Below are positions 7,234 to 15,943 of a stretch of DNA of 23,623 nt, in pieces (the first letter of the stretch is position 1; each line of letters begins with the position of its first letter). The stretch is from the NCBI GenBank assembly GCA_018712125.1, contig DVHM01000070.1, positions 1-23,623 of the forward strand, read 5' to 3'. Below the pieces are notes generated by a model. The model saw only the letters and a list, made by a program, of their open reading frames with translations, was not told the DNA's origin and made no database searches. Both the position numbers and the translations under genes were made by a program. This DNA comes from Pullilachnospira_A gallistercoris. Its GTDB lineage: Bacteria; Bacillota; Clostridia; Lachnospirales; Lachnospiraceae.

Positions 7234-8598
7234 TCAGTTCTTAAAACTGTGGATCGGCGCCGGGATCCTTCCCGTACGGCTTATGAATTTCTCACAGGAG
7301 AATTCGTTGACCGGCATAACCGGGGCGTAGCCCAGTAGTCCGCCGAACTCCACGATGTCTCCCACGTCCTTCCCGGCAACCGGGATCAGGCGCACCGCAG
7401 TTGTCTTCTGGTTGACCATGCCGATGGCCATCTCGTCGGCGATGATGCCGGAGAGGGATGCTGCGCTGGTCTTGCCGGGAACGGCGATCATGTCCAGTCC
7501 CACCGAGCAGACGCAGGTCATGGCTTCCAGCTTTTCCAGGGTCAGCGCTCCCGCCTGCACCGCGTCGATCATGCCCTGATCCTCGCTGACCGGGATGAAG
7601 GCTCCGCTCAGCCCGCCCACATAGGAGGAGGCCATGACGCCGCCCTTCTTTACCTGATCGTTCAAAAGGGCCAGGGCCGCCGTTGTCCCCGGAGCGCCCG
7701 CGTACTCGAGGCCGATCTCCTCGAGAATACCGGCCACGGAATCGCCGATTGCCGGGGTGGGGGCCAGGGAAAGGTCAATGATGCCGAAGGGGATCCCCAG
7801 GCGCCGGGAGGCCTCCTGGGCCACCAGCTGTCCCACACGGGTAATCTTGAAGGCCGTCTTCTTGATCGTCTCGCAGAGCACCTCAAAATTCTCGCCCCGC
7901 ACCTGCTCCAGGGCCGTCTTTACCACGCCCGGTCCGCTGACGCCCACGTTGATGATGGCGTCCGCCTCGGTTACCCCGTGGAAAGCCCCCGCCATAAAAG
8001 GGTTGTCATCCGGCGCGTTGCAGAACACCACCAGTTTGGCGCATCCCATGGAATCATTGTCCTTCGTCCGCTCCGCCGTCTCCTTGATGACCTCTCCCAT
8101 GAGCCGCACCGCATCCATGTTGATGCCGGTCTTGGTGGAACCCACATTGACGGAACTGCAGACGAACTCCGTGCTGGCCAGCGCCTCGGGAATGGACCGG
8201 ATTAAAAGCTCATCGCAGGTGGTCATACCCTTGGAAACCAGAGCGGAGTAACCGCCGATAAAGTTGACGCCCACGGTGCGGGCCGCCGCGTCCAGCGTCT
8301 TGGCGATGGTCACATAGTCCTCCGGCGTCTTGCAGGCCGCGGATCCCACCATGGCAATCGGCGTCACGGAAATCCGTTTGTTCACGATAGGAATGCAGTA
8401 ATCCCGCTCGATCTCCTTTCCCACCTTGACCAGATCCTTTGCCACCGTGGTAATCCTGTCATAAATCTTCTGATTCAGCCGATCCAGATCCGCGTCCATG
8501 CAGTCCAGGAGGCTGATGCCGATGGTAATGGTGCGCACGTCCAGATTTTCCTGCTCCACCATCTTGTTTGTCTCGTTGACTTCCCAAATGTTTATCAC
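7234..8598 (-). CDS. UPF0210 / DUF711 'PFL family' protein
   Basis: The 454-residue protein has the family's typical length and N-terminus (NIWEVNETNKMVEQENLDVR) and is rich in conserved Gly/Ser/Asn segments such as SVNVGSTKTGINMDAV, NVGVSGPGVV and DLSLAPTPAIGDSVAG. The family is soluble and related in fold to the pyruvate-formate-lyase/glycyl-radical barrel, but no reaction is established. I see no glycyl-radical motif. The start is GTG at 8598, preceded by AAAGGAGAG five bases away; no better ATG is near. It follows an ACT-domain gene of the UPF0237 family by 30 bp, the usual pairing for these two families, which suggests a small-molecule-regulated enzyme. It is the last gene before a strong terminator. 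Confidence 0.93.
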   Translation of the reverse strand: MINIWEVNETNKMVEQENLDVRTITIGISLLDCMDADLDRLNQKIYDRITTVAKDLVKVGKEIERDYCIPIVNKRISVTPIAMVGSAACKTPEDYVTIAKTLDAAARTVGVNFIGGYSALVSKGMTTCDELLIRSIPEALASTEFVCSSVNVGSTKTGINMDAVRLMGEVIKETAERTKDNDSMGCAKLVVFCNAPDDNPFMAGAFHGVTEADAIINVGVSGPGVVKTALEQVRGENFEVLCETIKKTAFKITRVGQLVAQEASRRLGIPFGIIDLSLAPTPAIGDSVAGILEEIGLEYAGAPGTTAALALLNDQVKKGGVMASSYVGGLSGAFIPVSEDQGMIDAVQAGALTLEKLEAMTCVCSVGLDMIAVPGKTSAASLSGIIADEMAIGMVNQKTTAVRLIPVAGKDVGDIVEFGGLLGYAPVMPVNEFSCEKFISRTGRIPAPIHSFKN

Positions 8599-8628
8599 GT
8601 CGTCTCTCCTTTTCGTGCTTTCTGCGTG

Positions 8629-8913
8629 TCAGATTCTGTGCATCTTCTCAAAAATCTCTTCCCGCTGGCACTTCACATCCACGCCGATCTCCTCGCCGAT
8701 CTGGGCCAGCTCCCGCTGAATCTGGTCAAAGGGCTTCTCCGATGTGGCCAGATCCACAATCATCATCATGTTGAAAAATCCCTGCACGATGGTCTGGGAA
8801 ATGTCTAAAACGTTGACCCGGTTGTTTGCCAGGTAGGTACAGATTTTGGCGATAATGCCCACCGTGTCCTTTCCGACCACTGTGATAATTGCCTTTCCCG
8901 CTGTGTTTTCCAT
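8629..8913 (-). CDS. ACT domain-containing protein, UPF0237 family
   Basis: This 94-residue protein is a single ACT domain: AIITVVGKDTVGIIAKICTY forms the first strand and helix with the ligand-binding Gly-Ile turn, followed by NVLDISQTIVQGFFNMMMIV. ACT domains bind amino acids or similar ligands and usually act as dimers that regulate a partner enzyme. The partner is most likely the UPF0210 protein encoded 30 bp downstream, as these families are habitually adjacent. AGGAGAG lies six bases before the ATG at 8913. The ligand is unknown. Confidence 0.93.
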   Translation of the reverse strand: MENTAGKAIITVVGKDTVGIIAKICTYLANNRVNVLDISQTIVQGFFNMMMIVDLATSEKPFDQIQRELAQIGEEIGVDVKCQREEIFEKMHRI

Positions 8914-8987
8914 GTCTTCTCTCCTTTTTTTCGCGCGCCATCTTTCTGCGCTGTATTTGTGTTGGATGCTTTTCTATTCTCCGAAGG

Positions 8988-9011
8988 CGGCGTCGGTGTG
9001 CACCGGTGCCG
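8988..9011 (-). other. Short GC-rich hairpin after the MBL hydrolase gene
   Basis: Between the MBL hydrolase stop (9014) and the ACT gene, CGGC and CGGTG pair symmetrically with CACCG and GCCG around a GT/GT internal loop. There is no T-run after it on the minus strand, so it is not a standard terminator. It may slow polymerase or protect an mRNA end, or have no role. Confidence 0.3.
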
Positions 9012-9013
9012 GC

Positions 9014-9811
9014 CTATACGGTTACCAGTCTGGAAACCTGATCTCTTGCCGCGATCTCGATGGGGAAATCGTTGGCCCGATAAGGATTGTCCCCCAGGGT
9101 AATCTCCTGCTGCACTGTCACAAAGGCCAGTTCCGGATAATTATTCTCCCGGCTCAGATGCCCCAGCAGGATGTACTTGAGGCTGTCGTGGAGAATCCTG
9201 CTCAAAAGCTGTCCGCAGGACTCGTTGGAGAGATGCCCCCGCTCTCCCAGGATCCGCTGCTTCAGCGGATAGGGGTAACTTCCCGCCTGCAGCATATGGA
9301 TGTCGTGGTTCGCCTCCACTAAAAGGGCATCCAGATTTTTCATCTTCTCCATGATCACATCGTCGTAGTATCCCAGATCCGTCACGACGCCGATTCGCTT
9401 CTGCCCGCTCTCGAAAAAGTAGGCCACCGGGTCCGCCGCGTCATGGGAAATATGTACCGGATCCACGGTAATTCCACCGATGGTAAAGGGCTCCCCGGCG
9501 GTTATAGGATGAAAGAGCCCGTCGTTGATGGTGCCTAAGGATTTCGTCCTGCGGATCGCCGCGATGGTACCCTTTGTGGCGTAGATGGGAAGGCCGTACT
9601 TTCTGGCCACCACTCCCAGCCCGCTGACATGGTCGCTGTGCTCATGGGTAATGAGAATTCCGTCCATGTCCTTTGTCGTATAACCCATTTTGTTCATGCC
9701 GGCCTCGATGCGTTTTCCGCTGATACCGGCGTCAATCATCAGATGGCAGCGGTCGTCCCCCACACAGATGCAGTTTCCGCTGCTGCCGCTCGCTATGCTA
9801 AACAGTTCCAT
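9014..9811 (-). CDS. MBL-fold metallo-hydrolase, YycJ/WalJ-like
   Basis: A 265-residue metallo-beta-lactamase-fold protein. The metal motif HxHxDH is visible as THEHSDH (His56, His58, Asp60, His61), with further ligand candidates in HISHDAAD, VVTDLGYY and LLGHLSREN. The N-terminus SIASGSSGNC and the EANHDIHML segment are characteristic of the YycJ (WalJ) family, cytoplasmic exonuclease-like enzymes linked to DNA repair or coordination of replication with division. The ATG at 9811 lies inside the end of coaE (14-bp overlap) with GGAGA upstream, so translation is probably coupled. The polA-coaE-yycJ order supports a DNA-metabolism role. Confidence 0.92.
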   Translation of the reverse strand: MELFSIASGSSGNCICVGDDRCHLMIDAGISGKRIEAGMNKMGYTTKDMDGILITHEHSDHVSGLGVVARKYGLPIYATKGTIAAIRRTKSLGTINDGLFHPITAGEPFTIGGITVDPVHISHDAADPVAYFFESGQKRIGVVTDLGYYDDVIMEKMKNLDALLVEANHDIHMLQAGSYPYPLKQRILGERGHLSNESCGQLLSRILHDSLKYILLGHLSRENNYPELAFVTVQQEITLGDNPYRANDFPIEIAARDQVSRLVTV

Positions 9812-10397
9812 CTAAAATCTCCGTTACCTGTCTTATGGCCTCCTCCGGCGTGCCGTTGTTGTCGATGACCACGGCGCAGTGCTCGAAAAAGACCTGTTCC
9901 GGCAGCTGGCTTGCCATCATGCGCTCGATCCGCTCCGGGGAATAGCCCCGATTTTGCTCCAGCCGCTGCCGTCTTTTTTCTTCACTCGTATAAATATACC
10001 ACAACTCGTCGCAGATTGCATCATAATGCTCTTCAATTAACAGAGCCGCCTCGAGAAAAAAGTAGGAAAGTTCCCCTTTTTCCCGCTCTTCCGCCACCTG
10101 GCGCAGGATTTCCTCCTTTACCGCAGGATGGACGATGGCGTTCATCTCCTGCCGCTTCTTAGGCTTCGTAAAGAGAAGGGCCGCCATCTTTTCCCGGTCC
10201 ATGACGCCGGCCTCATCGAACACGCCGTCGCTGCCAAAGGCTTCCAGAAGCTTTTTGTGGCATGCGGTCCCCGGCTCCATCAGTTCCTTTGCCAGATCAT
10301 CCGCCAGCACCACCTTCGCCCGGTAGTGCTCCCGGATAAAATCCAGAATCGCGCTCTTTCCGGCGCCGACGCCGCCGGTAATCCCGATAAATTTCAT
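9798..10397 (-). CDS. coaE: Dephospho-CoA kinase
   Basis: CoaE phosphorylates the 3'-hydroxyl of dephospho-CoA, the last step of coenzyme A synthesis, in the cytoplasm. The 199-residue length is typical. The P-loop GGVGAGKS (residues 8-15) follows the first strand, ADDLAKELMEPG is the family's (V/A)DAD-like lid/substrate region, and AIVHPAVKEEI is the usual H-P motif. It starts 10 bp after the polA stop and overlaps the next gene by 14 bp, so it is in one operon with both. GAGGATGAGG precedes the ATG. Confidence 0.96.
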   Translation of the reverse strand: MKFIGITGGVGAGKSAILDFIREHYRAKVVLADDLAKELMEPGTACHKKLLEAFGSDGVFDEAGVMDREKMAALLFTKPKKRQEMNAIVHPAVKEEILRQVAEEREKGELSYFFLEAALLIEEHYDAICDELWYIYTSEEKRRQRLEQNRGYSPERIERMMASQLPEQVFFEHCAVVIDNNGTPEEAIRQVTEILDGTV

Positions 10398-10407
10398 AGC
10401 CTCATCC

Positions 10408-13185
10408 TCACTTCGCGTCGTACCAGGTCTCCCCAGTGTGCATGTCGATCTCCAGGGGCACCGCCAGATCCGCCGCGCCCTTCATCTCCTCGGAGAGAAT
10501 CTGTTCCACCTGCGCAAGCTCCTCCTTTTTCGCCTCAATCAGGAGCTCGTCGTGCACCTGAAGGATCAGCCGGGAGGAGAGACCTTCCCGCTCCAGCCGG
10601 TCGTGCACCCGCACCATGGCGATCTTGATGATGTCTGCCGCGGTCCCCTGAATCGGGGAGTTCATAGCCACCCGCTCGCCGAACTGGCGCTGCATGTAAT
10701 TGTTGGAGGACAGCTCCGGGATCGGACGGATCCGTCCGAACATGGTCTTTACCTCGCCGGTCTCCTTGCCCTGGCGCACCAGGCCATCCAGAAATTCCTT
10801 CATCTTCGGGTAAGCCGCGAAGTAATCGTCGATATACTTCTGGGCTTCCTTTCTGGTAATGCTCAGATCCTGGCTCAGGCCGAAGGAGCTGATGCCGTAG
10901 ACGATACCGAAATTGACGGCCTTCGCGTTGCGCCGCTGAAGGTCCGTGACCTCCTCGAAGGGGGTGTGGAACACCAGAGACGCCGTGGACCGGTGGATAT
11001 CCCGGTTCTGCCGGTAAGCCTCAATCAGATTCTCGTCGCCGGACATGTGGGCCAGCACCCGCAGCTCGATCTGGGAGTAGTCCGCGTCCACAAACACATA
11101 GCCATCTTTGGGATGGAACACCTTGCGGATCTGCCGTCCCAGCTCGATGCGGATCGGAATGTTCTGAAGATTCGGATCCGTACTGCTGATACGCCCGGTA
11201 GCCGTCACGGTCTGCTGGAAGGTGGAGTGCACCCGTCCGTCCTCTGCCAGACAGCCCACCAGCCCGTCCGCGTAGGTGGACTTCAGCTTTGCCAGCTGCC
11301 GGTAGGAGAGGATATCCGCCACCAGGGGCACATCCGGCGCCAGTTTTTCCAGCACATCCGCCGCGGTGGAATAGCCGGTCTTGGTCTTCTTACCCCCGGG
11401 CAGGTGCAGTTCCTCGAAGAGCACGGTGCCCAGCTGTTTGGGGGAGTTGATGTTGAACGCGTGCCCCGCCTGCTCGTAGATGGACTGCTCCAGCTCCCGG
11501 ATGCGCACCGCCAGTTTTTCGCCGTACTCCTTCAGAGCCTCGCCGTCCATGGCAATGCCCTCGGTCTCCATATCCGCCAGGGTAAAGACCAGGGGAAGCT
11601 CCATATCCCGGTAAAGCCGATCCATGCCCCGCTCCGCCAGCCGTTCCTCGAGAATCTTCGGCGCCGCAGCAGCGGTGTATGCCTGATAGCAGGCGTATTT
11701 TACCACAGTCTCCGCCTTCTCTTTCCAGACATCCTCCACGCTGTTTTTTCCAAACACTTCTATATAGGAAGGGATCATCAGCGCGAGGTATTCCTGGGCC
11801 ACATCCTCCAGAAGATAGGTACTCTTCAGGGGATTTAACAGGTAAGCCGCCACCTCCACGTCAAAGCCGTTCTCCGGGGAGAGGGCGCTTCTTTCGGATG
11901 CGCTGCCACCGGCATCGGCCTTCTCTGCTCTCTCCCGCAAATATTTCGCCAGGGCTTTCAAGTCTCTGGCGCAGATGCGGATACCTTTCTCTGTCCCCGT
12001 CTCAGTCTCTTTCCGCTTCTCCTGCTCTGTCCCTTCTTTTGCGGACTCTCCTGCAAAGGGTCCGATGATGCTCTCGATCATTTTAAGGAAATTTTCCTCT
12101 GAAAGCAGCGCCTCCCCCGGCAGCATCCAGCTGTCCCTTCCATCCGAGAGCGCCAGGGCAAGCCAGTCTCCCCGGCCGGTCCCCTTCTCCGTCAGCCAGA
12201 AACAGCCCAGATCGATGGCTTCCGCAGCGGCCCGCTCCTTCAGCGCGCGCGCCAGATCTTCCGCCTCCGCCTCGGAAACGATCACATGAAAATGTTCCTC
12301 CGCTTCGTTTTTCGGTACATCCACCTCAAAACGGCCGAGGAAATTTTTAAAATCCCACTCTTTGCATAGCAGAAACGCCTCCGGCGTGTAGAGATTGCCC
12401 AGGGAGACGTCCTTCGGATCGCAGTCCACATCTCCGTCCACGTTGATGGTAGCCAGCTCCTTGCTCAGCACCGCCTGGTCATAATACTCCGCCAGGTTTT
12501 TGGACGCCCGGGGCGGTTTCAGTTCCTCCACATGGTCGTGGGCGTTTTCAATGGAGCCGTAGGCGGCGATGATGGCTGTGGCAGTCTTCTCCCCGATCCC
12601 CGGCACGCCGGGAATATTGTCGGAAGTGTCGCCCCAGAGGGCTTTCACATCGATGAATTCCTTCGGCGTCACACCGTAGCGCTCCTTCACGTCAGCGGCA
12701 TAGTAATTCTCGATCTCCGTCCCGGTCTTCTTTGTTTTCGGTATGCAGATCCTGGTGTGATCCGTGGCCAGCTGCAGAAGATCCCGGTCTCCCGAGACGA
12801 TGGTAACCTCCATCCCCTCGGCTTCCCCGCGCTTCGCGATGGTGCCGAGGATATCATCCGCCTCCAGACCTTCCTTCTCCACGATGGGCACACCCATGGC
12901 TGTCAGCATCTGCTTCATCATGGGAACCTGCTGCCGCAGCTCCTCCGCCATAGGCTTCCGCGTACCCTTGTAAGATGCGTACATCTTGTGCCGGAAAGTC
13001 GGCGCGTGCACGTCAAAGGCCACGATCAGCGCGTCCGGCTCCTCCGTATCCAGAAGTTTGAACAGAATATTCAGAAATCCGTACACAGCGTTGGTGTGCA
13101 GCCCCGCCCCATTGGTCAGATCCGGCAGACCGAAAAAGGCGCGGTTTAAAATGCTGTGTCCGTCAATCAGCAGTAATTTTTTCAT
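10408..13185 (-). CDS. polA: DNA polymerase I
   Basis: Repair and Okazaki-fragment-processing polymerase. I use the ATG at 13185 (925 aa), giving the canonical start MKKLLLIDGHS with GGAGAGGAG upstream; an in-frame start at 13239 would add 18 atypical residues. Order: 5'-3' exonuclease/flap domain (about 1-290; DGHSILNRAFFGL, GLEADDILG, SGDRDLLQL, GDTSDNIPGVPGIGEKTA), a 3'-5' exonuclease-like domain (about 300-520), and the polymerase domain with motif A DADYSQIELR, motif B RRNAKAVNFGIVYG and motif C QVHDELL. In the middle domain the expected DxE proofreading motif reads AIDLGCF, so proofreading is probably lost, as in Bacillus and Taq polymerases. A Glu/Lys/Thr-rich insert sits at about 375-400. 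First of the polA-coaE-yycJ trio. Confidence 0.97.
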   Translation of the reverse strand: MKKLLLIDGHSILNRAFFGLPDLTNGAGLHTNAVYGFLNILFKLLDTEEPDALIVAFDVHAPTFRHKMYASYKGTRKPMAEELRQQVPMMKQMLTAMGVPIVEKEGLEADDILGTIAKRGEAEGMEVTIVSGDRDLLQLATDHTRICIPKTKKTGTEIENYYAADVKERYGVTPKEFIDVKALWGDTSDNIPGVPGIGEKTATAIIAAYGSIENAHDHVEELKPPRASKNLAEYYDQAVLSKELATINVDGDVDCDPKDVSLGNLYTPEAFLLCKEWDFKNFLGRFEVDVPKNEAEEHFHVIVSEAEAEDLARALKERAAAEAIDLGCFWLTEKGTGRGDWLALALSDGRDSWMLPGEALLSEENFLKMIESIIGPFAGESAKEGTEQEKRKETETGTEKGIRICARDLKALAKYLRERAEKADAGGSASERSALSPENGFDVEVAAYLLNPLKSTYLLEDVAQEYLALMIPSYIEVFGKNSVEDVWKEKAETVVKYACYQAYTAAAAPKILEERLAERGMDRLYRDMELPLVFTLADMETEGIAMDGEALKEYGEKLAVRIRELEQSIYEQAGHAFNINSPKQLGTVLFEELHLPGGKKTKTGYSTAADVLEKLAPDVPLVADILSYRQLAKLKSTYADGLVGCLAEDGRVHSTFQQTVTATGRISSTDPNLQNIPIRIELGRQIRKVFHPKDGYVFVDADYSQIELRVLAHMSGDENLIEAYRQNRDIHRSTASLVFHTPFEEVTDLQRRNAKAVNFGIVYGISSFGLSQDLSITRKEAQKYIDDYFAAYPKMKEFLDGLVRQGKETGEVKTMFGRIRPIPELSSNNYMQRQFGERVAMNSPIQGTAADIIKIAMVRVHDRLEREGLSSRLILQVHDELLIEAKKEELAQVEQILSEEMKGAADLAVPLEIDMHTGETWYDAK

Positions 13186-13267
13186 TGATCTCTCTATCTC
13201 CTCTCCATCGGTCTTTGCCGGATCCTTTTGACCGCTCAAAAAAGCGTGCCGGCATGGTCAGATCCCA

Positions 13268-15223
13268 TCATTCGATCTCTCTGGTGGCCTCCTTCAGCCA
13301 CCGGCGCTCATCCTCATCGAGATAAGGGCTGACGGTCTCATACACCTTCCGATGATACCCGTTGAGCTGCGCCTTCTCCGCGGGCGAGAGCATCTCCGGG
13401 ATGATCGCGTCCAGATCGATGGGCACATAGGTTATGGGCTCGAAGGCGAGGAACTCGCCGTACTCCGTCGTCTCCGCCTCCACGCAGAGCAGTTCATTCT
13501 CGGTGCGGATGCCGAAAGCCCCCTCCACATAGAGCCCCGGCTCATCGGTGGTAATCATTCCCGGCTCCAGAGGCGTAATCTCGTTTCCCGACCCCGATCC
13601 AGCTGCGGGAATCCTCCAGCGGAACGCGTTCGGCCCCTCGTGGACGTTTAAGATATGTCCGACGCCGTGGCCGGTACCGCAGCGGTAATCCAGCCCCAGA
13701 TCCCACACCGGTCCCCGGGCCAGCACATCCAGGTTCTGTCCGCAGCAGCCCTTCGGGAACTTCGCCGCCGCCAACCGCAGATTGCACCGCAGCACCGTGG
13801 TAAAATATTCCCTCATCTGATCCGTCAGCGCCCCCAGAGCGATGGTTCTCGTCACATCCGTGGTGCCCTGGAGATAGTGTCCGCCGGAATCCACCAGCAG
13901 AAATCCCTCCGGCTTCAGGTCCGCGAAGGACTCCTCCGTCGCCGCGTAGTGCATCATAGCCGCATTGGGGCCGTAGGCGCTGATGGTGTCAAAGCTGACG
14001 TCCAGGAAATCCGCCTGTTCCTTTCTGCGCTGATACAGATACTCCGCCGCGGAGAGCTCTGTGATATGCTCCCGCTCACTGCCGTTTGCAAAATTCCGCT
14101 TCAGCCAGCAGATAAACTTCGTCACTGCCACACCGTCCTTCACATGAGCCTCCCGGGTGTTCGCGATCTCTGTGGCGTTCTTGACGGAACGCATCTTCTC
14201 AGAGGGGTTCGGGGCGTGAAGGATCTTTATCCCCTCCCCGGCTGCCTTTTCGGCGCAGCCGGAGCCTGTCGCATCTGATCTTTCTGTGTGACCGGAAGCG
14301 GAACCTGTCACGTCCGCCTCTTCCATCCCAGATGTTCCATATGTTTCCCGCGCTCCTGCCCTGCGCAGAGCATCCACCAGTCCGGCGTTGACCAGTGTCT
14401 CATCCAGCACGACCACATCCTCCCCGCAGCGGGTCAGATCGCTGTAAATTTCCCCGTAAGGGTGCAGAGCGATCTGATGATCCGCGAGATAGGCTTTGAC
14501 CTCATCGCTCCAGGAACTGCTGTCCGCGTACAGATGCACCTGATCCATCGTCAGGTACAGGTAAGAGAGAAACACCGGCACATGGCTGATATCATTTCCC
14601 CGGAGATTTAAGATCCAGGCGATATCGTAAAGGCTGCTGACGAGGTGCCCCACCTTTTTCCCCGCAATCTCCCGCAGCGCATCCCGGATCCGGGAAAGTT
14701 TCGACTCCACGCTCTCCCCGGCATATTTCTCCTCGAGAATCCACACCGGCTCCTTCGGCATGGAAGGCCGGTCTGTCCACAGGGGCGCTACCAGATCCTT
14801 CTCCATCATAACCCGGCCGCCTTTCTCCCGGGCAATCTCACAAAAACGCCGGGCGTCAGACGCGGCAATGCATCTTCCGTCAAATCCGATACAGCCACCC
14901 TCAGGAAGTTTTTCCTTCACATACTCCGCCACTGTGGGAACCTTTGGCTGCCCCATGGGAAACAGCGTTACCCCGCTGCCGGCCAGCTGACGCTCAGCCT
15001 GGATAAAGTACCGGCCGTCGGTCCAAAGCCCCGCCTCATCCCTCGCGACAACCGCCGTGCCCGCGGAACCGGTAAACCCGGTCAGAAATGCCCGCTCTTT
15101 AAAGTAATCTCCCACGTACTCCGAGGAGTGATAATCCGATGTGGGGATCAGATAAATATCCACTCCCTCGCGCTCCATGTTCCGCCGCAGGGCCTCCACA
15201 CGCTCTCTGTACAAATCTGCCAT
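13268..15223 (-). CDS. Xaa-Pro aminopeptidase, M24B family, long form
   Basis: It removes N-terminal residues preceding proline, probably in the cytoplasm because no signal peptide is seen. I choose the ATG at 15223 (651 aa), which has AAGGAAGG seven bases upstream; a TTG at 15265 would overlap the upstream gene. Two creatinase-like N-terminal domains (YLIPTSDYHSSEYVGDYFKE, FTGSAGTAVV, LWTDGRYFIQA) precede the pita-bread catalytic domain, which has all five metal ligands: Asp445 and Asp456 (VDSGG, TTDVTRT), His519 (TGHGVGH), Glu561 (TTDEPGLY) and Glu575 (RTENELL). The three-domain layout matches long, eukaryote-like XPNPEP enzymes. Residues about 296-332 are a low-complexity Gly/Ser/Ala/Asp insert. 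The gene begins 38 bp after the phosphatase stop and ends 82 bp before polA. Confidence 0.93.
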   Translation of the reverse strand: MADLYRERVEALRRNMEREGVDIYLIPTSDYHSSEYVGDYFKERAFLTGFTGSAGTAVVARDEAGLWTDGRYFIQAERQLAGSGVTLFPMGQPKVPTVAEYVKEKLPEGGCIGFDGRCIAASDARRFCEIAREKGGRVMMEKDLVAPLWTDRPSMPKEPVWILEEKYAGESVESKLSRIRDALREIAGKKVGHLVSSLYDIAWILNLRGNDISHVPVFLSYLYLTMDQVHLYADSSSWSDEVKAYLADHQIALHPYGEIYSDLTRCGEDVVVLDETLVNAGLVDALRRAGARETYGTSGMEEADVTGSASGHTERSDATGSGCAEKAAGEGIKILHAPNPSEKMRSVKNATEIANTREAHVKDGVAVTKFICWLKRNFANGSEREHITELSAAEYLYQRRKEQADFLDVSFDTISAYGPNAAMMHYAATEESFADLKPEGFLLVDSGGHYLQGTTDVTRTIALGALTDQMREYFTTVLRCNLRLAAAKFPKGCCGQNLDVLARGPVWDLGLDYRCGTGHGVGHILNVHEGPNAFRWRIPAAGSGSGNEITPLEPGMITTDEPGLYVEGAFGIRTENELLCVEAETTEYGEFLAFEPITYVPIDLDAIIPEMLSPAEKAQLNGYHRKVYETVSPYLDEDERRWLKEATREIE

Positions 15224-15261
15224 CTTTCTGCCTTCCTTTCTGTCTGTCCCGTTGCCGTCTA

Positions 15262-15807
15262 TCAAAAATTATATTCCCGCAGCTGGCAGTTTTTCATACC
15301 GCTGGCCGCGTACTCTTCATTTGTCATATCATAAAAATAGGAGTGCACCGCCCGGGCAATACCATTGTGGGCCACCAGAAGGTACACCTTTCCCGTCTTG
15401 CCGCTCTCCTCTTTCAGTTCATCCAGCAGATTGTAGATCCGCTGGCAGAGCCGCAGCATGGACTCTCCGTTTCCGAAGCTGTTGACAAACTGCATTTTTT
15501 CCCGCAGAAAATCCTCCCCGTCCCTTGGGGTAGATTCGAATTTGCCGAAATTCTGTTCCATAAGTCTCGGCTCCACCCGAAGGGGCAGACCCGTCATCTG
15601 CGCGATATGCTCTGCGGTGTTCTTCGCCCGGATCAGAGGCGAGCAGAGAATCTCATCGATGCCGAGATCCCTCTTCAAAATCTCCCGTCCCAGTTCCTTC
15701 GCCTGCTCATGCCCCAGCTCTGTCAGCTCCACGTCCGTGGTCCCGCAGATCTTGTTCTCCACGTTCCACACAGTCTGCCCGTGCCGGGTAAAATACAATT
15801 TGCCCAT
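15262..15807 (-). CDS. Histidine phosphatase (phosphoglycerate mutase-like) family protein
   Basis: The 181-residue protein begins MGKLYFTRHGQTVWN, where RHG (8-10) carries the phospho-accepting histidine. LCSPLIRAKNTAEHI is the second substrate block, and LLVAHNGIARA holds the second catalytic histidine. The ATG at 15807 has AGGAGGGAG eight bases upstream; the frame is open further, but the extra residues derive from the repeat region and look non-coding. Members dephosphorylate a wide range of metabolites and rarely act as true mutases, so the substrate is unknown. It is the first gene of the housekeeping series. Confidence 0.88.
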   Translation of the reverse strand: MGKLYFTRHGQTVWNVENKICGTTDVELTELGHEQAKELGREILKRDLGIDEILCSPLIRAKNTAEHIAQMTGLPLRVEPRLMEQNFGKFESTPRDGEDFLREKMQFVNSFGNGESMLRLCQRIYNLLDELKEESGKTGKVYLLVAHNGIARAVHSYFYDMTNEEYAASGMKNCQLREYNF

Positions 15808-15841
15808 CTGCCGCTCCCTCCTGTCCAAAAAATACAGGAAT

Positions 15842-15870
15842 ATCTTATCACAGTGGGGCGGCTTAGGCAA
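15842..15870 (-). promoter_or_regulatory. Candidate promoter of the phosphatase-to-UPF0210 series
   Basis: On the minus strand TTGCCT (15870-15865) and TAAGAT (15847-15842) are 17 bp apart, and TG one base before the -10 makes an extended -10 (TGATAAGAT). Transcription would start near 15835, about 30 bases before the phosphatase ATG. Found by eye. Confidence 0.5.
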
Positions 15871-15892
15871 ACGCTTCCTCCACAACATTTCT

Positions 15893-15943
15893 CCGGTGGA
15901 CTTTTTAATCTTCCACTTTCCGGCGGACTTTTTAATCTTCCAC
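15893..15943 (-). repeat. 27-bp-period tandem duplication at the microprotein stop codon
   Basis: GGACTTTTTAATCTTCCAC (plus) occurs at 15898-15916 and 15925-15943, each preceded by CCGG(T/C). On the minus strand the first copy encodes the last residues (V-E-D) and TAA stop of the 37-aa gene; the second lies untranslated just downstream. Confidence 0.85.

Noticed and set aside
10438..11838. A 466-codon plus-strand frame opposite polA
   Set aside because: It lies wholly antisense to conserved polymerase motifs, with no domain; a shadow frame.
13186..13239. 18-residue N-terminal extension of polA
   Set aside because: The canonical MKKLLLIDGHS start follows a ribosome site; the extension has no family similarity.
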